A DNA stretch of 64,000 bases from Caenimonas koreensis DSM 17982 (GTDB taxonomy: Bacteria; Pseudomonadota; Gammaproteobacteria; Burkholderiales; Burkholderiaceae_C), in NCBI RefSeq assembly GCF_009646335.1, contig NZ_WJBU01000006.1, forward strand, positions 62,001 through 126,000, in the 5' to 3' direction. The notes under the pieces are model-generated. The model was given only the letters and a program-made list of their open reading frames with translations, ran no database searches and was not told where the DNA came from. The number at the start of each line of letters is the position of its first letter. The stretch's first letter is position 1. Both the position numbers and the translations under genes were made by a program. Positions 61,075 through 64,000 of the stretch are shown here, piece after piece.

Positions 61075-61532
61075 CATCCACAGCCTTGCCGCTTGACCGC
61101 GAGTCCATGCGCCTCATCGCTGAAATCGGTTTTATCGGCACGCAAACAGGCCAGCTTGGCGCGTCGCGCGCGATCTTTGATTCGTTGCGGGTGCTGCGGC
61201 CCGACAGCAGCTTGCCGCTCATTGGCCTGGCGCTGGTGTTGATCGCCGCGAACAAGCCCGCCGTTGCCGCGCAATTCCTGCGCGATTCGGCGCTCACGCA
61301 GTTTCCGGGGGACCCTGAGCTCACGGCCTTCCTGGGCCTGGCGCTGCAGTGCGCGGGCAAGAATTCAGAGGCGCAAGAGGCGCTGTCAAAGGTGGTCGAG
61401 CAACCCGGTGCCACCGCCATGCCTTACGCGCGCATGGCCGACAAGCTGATGGCCATGAACACGGGCGCAGGCTCACCCGTCAACCTCTTTCCGAGGTGGA
61501 GTGAGTACGAGAGGATTACAGGGCAGGGCTAA
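61071..61532 (+). CDS. YscG-like TPR needle chaperone candidate
   Basis: A 153-residue TPR-type helical protein. Its start RLIAEIGFIGTQTGQ recalls the LLAEIALIGTGNH start of YscG as I remember it, and repeats follow (AIFDSLRVLRPDSSLPLIGL, LTAFLGLALQCAGKNSEAQE). YscG binds the needle subunit with YscE. It lies upstream of sctI, as yscG lies upstream of yscI with yscH between. Moderate certainty; a HrpB1-like identity is the alternative. Confidence 0.62.
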   Translation: MTSTALPLDRESMRLIAEIGFIGTQTGQLGASRAIFDSLRVLRPDSSLPLIGLALVLIAANKPAVAAQFLRDSALTQFPGDPELTAFLGLALQCAGKNSEAQEALSKVVEQPGATAMPYARMADKLMAMNTGAGSPVNLFPRWSEYERITGQG

Positions 61533-61626
61533 AGCGCCCCGGGCACGGCACCTCCCCCAACGCAATTTGCAGCGCCATGGATAAAAAACCCGGCAACTGT
61601 CACCAAGCATAGGAAGGAGATTCCTG

Positions 61627-62037
61627 ATGTCCGTTGAAGCAATTTCTGTCGTTGCCCAGGCAACCGCCCAGTCGTCGTGGGTTGATACGCCTGTTTTGCG
61701 CAGCGTGTCTGAAAGCGATGCGGCCCGCATGTCGGACCTGCTGTCTGCCAAGGGAATGCAGGCGCAGTCAGGCACGCCACCAGTTGTCAACATTCCCCAA
61801 AACGGAAACACCATCGGCGACTCGATCCTGCGCTCGTTCGACGCCGCCGGCAAAGACTACAAGGTCAAGACCCACGAGATCGACCGGCTGCTGAACCTGG
61901 ACGCGAACAAGATCACGACCACCGAGCTGCTCAAGATGCAGATGCGCCTGATTGAAACCTCGATGCAGGTGGACCTGATCAGCAAGACGGTGTCCAAGGC
62001 CGTGCAGCACATTGACCAGCTCACCAAGCTCCAATGA
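61627..62037 (+). CDS. sctI: T3SS inner rod/adaptor protein
   Basis: A 136-residue protein. The C-terminal 50 residues (LLKMQMRLIETSMQVDLISK, TVSKAVQHIDQLTKLQ) are typical of YscI/PscI, which joins the needle to the export gate. AAGGAG lies before ATG 61627, the only strong site near a 94-base gap without an ECF-type motif. The stop overlaps the sctJ start by four bases. Confidence 0.88.
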   Translation: MSVEAISVVAQATAQSSWVDTPVLRSVSESDAARMSDLLSAKGMQAQSGTPPVVNIPQNGNTIGDSILRSFDAAGKDYKVKTHEIDRLLNLDANKITTTELLKMQMRLIETSMQVDLISKTVSKAVQHIDQLTKLQ

Positions 62038-62822
62038 TGAAGCCCTCCCTTCATAGCCTGATGCGCGGCGCTGTGCTGTTGGCGGCGCTGGTGCTGGCCG
62101 GATGCGGCGGCAACGTGGAGCTGCTGTCCAACATGAATGAGCGCGAAGCCAACGAAGTGATTGCGGCGCTGAGCGAAGCAGATATTGACGTACAAAAGCT
62201 GCCCGGCAAGGACGGCATGGTCAACCTCACGGTGGACCAGTCGAGTGTGGCCCGGTCTATCACCGTGCTGAGCGCCACAGGCCTGCCGCATGAACGGCGC
62301 GCCACCATGGGCGATGTATTCCGCAAGGAAGGCCTGATTTCATCACCGCTTGAAGAGCGTGCGCGCTACTTGTGGGCGCTCTCGCAGGAGCTGTCTGAAA
62401 CCATTTCGCAAATCGACGGCGTGCTGCGTGCACGTGTTCATGTGGTGCTGCCCGAGCGCAGCACTGGAGGCGAGCCGTCGTTGCCGTCGTCTGCAGGCGT
62501 GTTCGTCAAGCACCGCAATGGCGTGAACCTTGAAGAGTCCGTGCCGCAGATCAAGCGCCTGGTGGCCAGCAGCATTCCTGGCTTGTCTGCCGAAAAAGTC
62601 AGCGTTGTGCTGGTGCCTGCGACAGCCCCGGTGTCGCCGCAGCAGCAAGCAAAGACGGCCAAGGCCGCTGGCTCACGCTGGCTGGTTGTTGCCTACGTGC
62701 TCACTGCACTGTCGGTGTTGTGTGTGGCCGGCTATGCAGGGTGGCGCATGTATGGCCAGCGCCGGTTTGGCGCGAAGAAGGCCGATGCTGATGGCGATGA
62801 CGCGATGGTGGAGCCCACATGA
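62034..62822 (+). CDS. sctJ: T3SS inner-membrane ring lipoprotein
   Basis: A 262-residue YscJ/FliF-family lipoprotein. A signal peptide with lipobox LVLAGC leads to two ring-building domains (ELLSNMNEREANEVIAALSE, GVLRARVHVVLPE) and a C-terminal membrane helix (about residues 220-241). It forms the inner ring at the base of the injectisome with SctD. Overlaps sctI and sctK by four bases each. Confidence 0.95.
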   Translation: MMKPSLHSLMRGAVLLAALVLAGCGGNVELLSNMNEREANEVIAALSEADIDVQKLPGKDGMVNLTVDQSSVARSITVLSATGLPHERRATMGDVFRKEGLISSPLEERARYLWALSQELSETISQIDGVLRARVHVVLPERSTGGEPSLPSSAGVFVKHRNGVNLEESVPQIKRLVASSIPGLSAEKVSVVLVPATAPVSPQQQAKTAKAAGSRWLVVAYVLTALSVLCVAGYAGWRMYGQRRFGAKKADADGDDAMVEPT

Positions 62823-63505
62823 AAGTGACGCCACCGCCGGCTGAACTGGTGCGCCTGGTGGGCGCCCAGCCGGAGGTGGCGCGCGCTATCTGCATCTTCA
62901 ACCAGAACCCGGCGGACTATCTCGATTCATCGCGCCGATCTGATTTTTTCTCGAAGCGCATTGGTGATGCACTGTGGGACAGCCCACGGTCGCGCAGCCA
63001 CTTGTCGCGGCTCATTCTCGAGCGCATTGGCGCATCGCCTTGCCTTGAAGTGGCGCGCACTGAATGGCCCGTTGCGCTGCTGGAGCGTGACCGTATTGAC
63101 CGGCTCGCACGGCACGTGGCTGCTGCGCTGGTGGGTGCGCGTGTGCGCCGTTGCGTGTCGCGCGCCGAGGTATTGAAGTGGCGCGACTGGCTATCGCAAG
63201 AGGCACATGAATTTGCGCTCACGCGCGCCGGGCTGCTGCCTGTAACGGCTGATGTGGGCGATCCGCGCCAGGGCCATGCGGGCGGCGAAGAAGTCACTGC
63301 GCTGCAGGTCGGCTACGCCTGGATCGCCGCAGCAACCCGCGTGTGGCCCGACTCGATTCGCAAACGCTTCATGCTCAAGCTGCCTGCAGGCAGCTCGCAG
63401 GGTGCCGACGCCATCGACGGCGCGTTGGCATCGCGGCTCGTTACATCCGTTCTTACCAATCTGGAGTCACGCTGGTGTTCCTCATTCGCGACTACACGAG
63501 GCTGA
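62819..63505 (+). CDS. sctK: T3SS sorting platform protein (YscK family)
   Basis: A 228-residue protein between sctJ and sctL with YscK-like features: the early FNQNPADYLDSSR and a basic middle (LARHVAAALVGARVRRCVSR). SctK links SctQ pods to the SctD ring. Its end overlaps the sctL start by 31 bases. Confidence 0.85.
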   Translation: MKVTPPPAELVRLVGAQPEVARAICIFNQNPADYLDSSRRSDFFSKRIGDALWDSPRSRSHLSRLILERIGASPCLEVARTEWPVALLERDRIDRLARHVAAALVGARVRRCVSRAEVLKWRDWLSQEAHEFALTRAGLLPVTADVGDPRQGHAGGEEVTALQVGYAWIAAATRVWPDSIRKRFMLKLPAGSSQGADAIDGALASRLVTSVLTNLESRWCSSFATTRG

Positions 63506-64000
63506 GCCGCCCCGAGGTGGCGGGCAAGATCATCAAGGCCAAGGACTTCTGGAAGTTCCAGGAGGCCGAGCGCGCGCTTGACGACGCGCTGACCAGGCAG
63601 GAAGAAATCATTTCTTCAGCTGAGGACGCCTACGAGGCGGAACGCCAGCGCGGTTATGCCGAAGGCAGCGAGGAAGCCAAGCTCGAACAAAGCGGCAGCA
63701 TGGTCGAGATCGTGAGTAACACGGTCGAATACTTCGGCAAGGTCGAAACGCAAATGGTCGATCTGGTGCTCGATGCCGTTCGCAAGGTGGTGAGTGACTT
63801 TGATGACCGGCAACGCGTATCGACGGTAGTGAAGAACTGCCTTGACCTGGTGCGCAGCCAAAAGCAGCTGTCGCTCAATGTGCATCCGGCGCAGGTTGAT
63901 TACATGCGCGGGCAGGTCGGTGAACTGCAAAAGCTCTACCCCAGCATCTCGCACATTGAAGTGCATCCCGACTCGAAAGTCACGCTCGACGGATGCGTTG
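63475..64000 (+). CDS. sctL: T3SS stator protein, 3' end outside window
   Basis: The first 175 residues of a YscL/FliH-type stator, which binds and restrains the SctN ATPase. It opens MFLIRDYTRLSRPEVAGKII, then a coiled coil (about residues 24-75, rich in Glu and Ala) and the start of the V-ATPase-E-like domain (KKLDLVRSQ-like helices). GTG at 63475 was chosen with GGAG 8 bases upstream. The frame remains open to the window end; sctN is expected next. Confidence 0.85.
   Translation, partial: MFLIRDYTRLSRPEVAGKIIKAKDFWKFQEAERALDDALTRQEEIISSAEDAYEAERQRGYAEGSEEAKLEQSGSMVEIVSNTVEYFGKVETQMVDLVLDAVRKVVSDFDDRQRVSTVVKNCLDLVRSQKQLSLNVHPAQVDYMRGQVGELQKLYPSISHIEVHPDSKVTLDGCV

Noticed and set aside
61533-61626. 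Possible separate promoter for sctI
   Set aside because: The 94-base gap has a strong ribosome-binding site but no GGAAC motif and no clear terminator, so read-through from the upstream operon is simpler.
63475-64000. Apparent absence of the T3SS ATPase sctN and of a pilotin
   Set aside because: The window ends inside sctL, and sctN normally follows it, so absence cannot be claimed.

Overview
The window is GC-rich (roughly 65%) and tightly packed DNA. Its housekeeping genes (dtd, ybeY, phoH, ruvAB, ttcA) and its protein sequences look like a betaproteobacterium of the order Burkholderiales, probably near Comamonadaceae; this is judged from reading, not from a search. No tRNA, rRNA, CRISPR array, integrase or insertion sequence was seen, and no stretch over about 300 bases lacks a gene.

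Region 1 (1-16.3 kb) is mostly chromosomal backbone. It holds a truncated sensor kinase, a cation diffusion facilitator overlapping dtd, phoH-ybeY, two paralogous membrane sensor kinases in tandem with a LuxR-type regulator, ruvA-ruvB, a fatty-acid-hydroxylase/YhhN fusion, a D-threonine-aldolase-like enzyme, a histidine phosphatase, a DUF4136 lipoprotein and ttcA.

Region 2 (16.4-31 kb) is a signalling block. It has a LuxR regulator with a hybrid kinase, a receiver protein fused to a kinase-like domain whose phospho-acceptor His is replaced by Gln, and two giant (1616 and 1769 aa) Ser/Thr-kinase-like/ATPase/GAF/histidine-kinase proteins. The first giant has lost the N-lobe and catalytic loop of its kinase domain. 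A small membrane protein follows.

Region 3 (31 kb to the right edge) is a Ysc-family type III secretion system (T3SS). A leftward operon encodes sctW, tyeA, sycN, sctX, sctY, sctV, sctD, a yscE-like gene and sctF, in the order known from Yersinia, and ends at a strong terminator. A rightward operon encodes a chaperone, an ECF sigma factor, sctO, sctP, sctQ, sctR, sctS, sctT, sctU, a chaperone, sctC, a GNAT fusion protein and an Ala/Pro-rich protein. A second rightward operon carries tip/filament candidates, an LcrH-type chaperone, two translocators, a second LcrH-type chaperone, a YscG-like protein, sctI, sctJ, sctK and the start of sctL. From the filament candidate onwards this order resembles the Bordetella bsc locus. 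The ATPase gene sctN is presumably just past the window edge.

The main new observation is a shared promoter-like motif, GGAAC(C/T)-N15-T(T/C)AC(T/A)(C/T)A, with spacing of exactly 15 in every copy. It lies upstream of six T3SS transcription units on both strands, and two weaker copies end 6 nt before start codons. It resembles ECF sigma promoters of the HrpL/RpoE type and is best explained as the target of the ECF sigma factor at 42.9 kb. The sigma gene lies second in an operon led by one of these motifs, which suggests positive autoregulation. The motif also ties a chaperone/candidate-effector pair and a solitary periplasmic binding protein to the secretion system.
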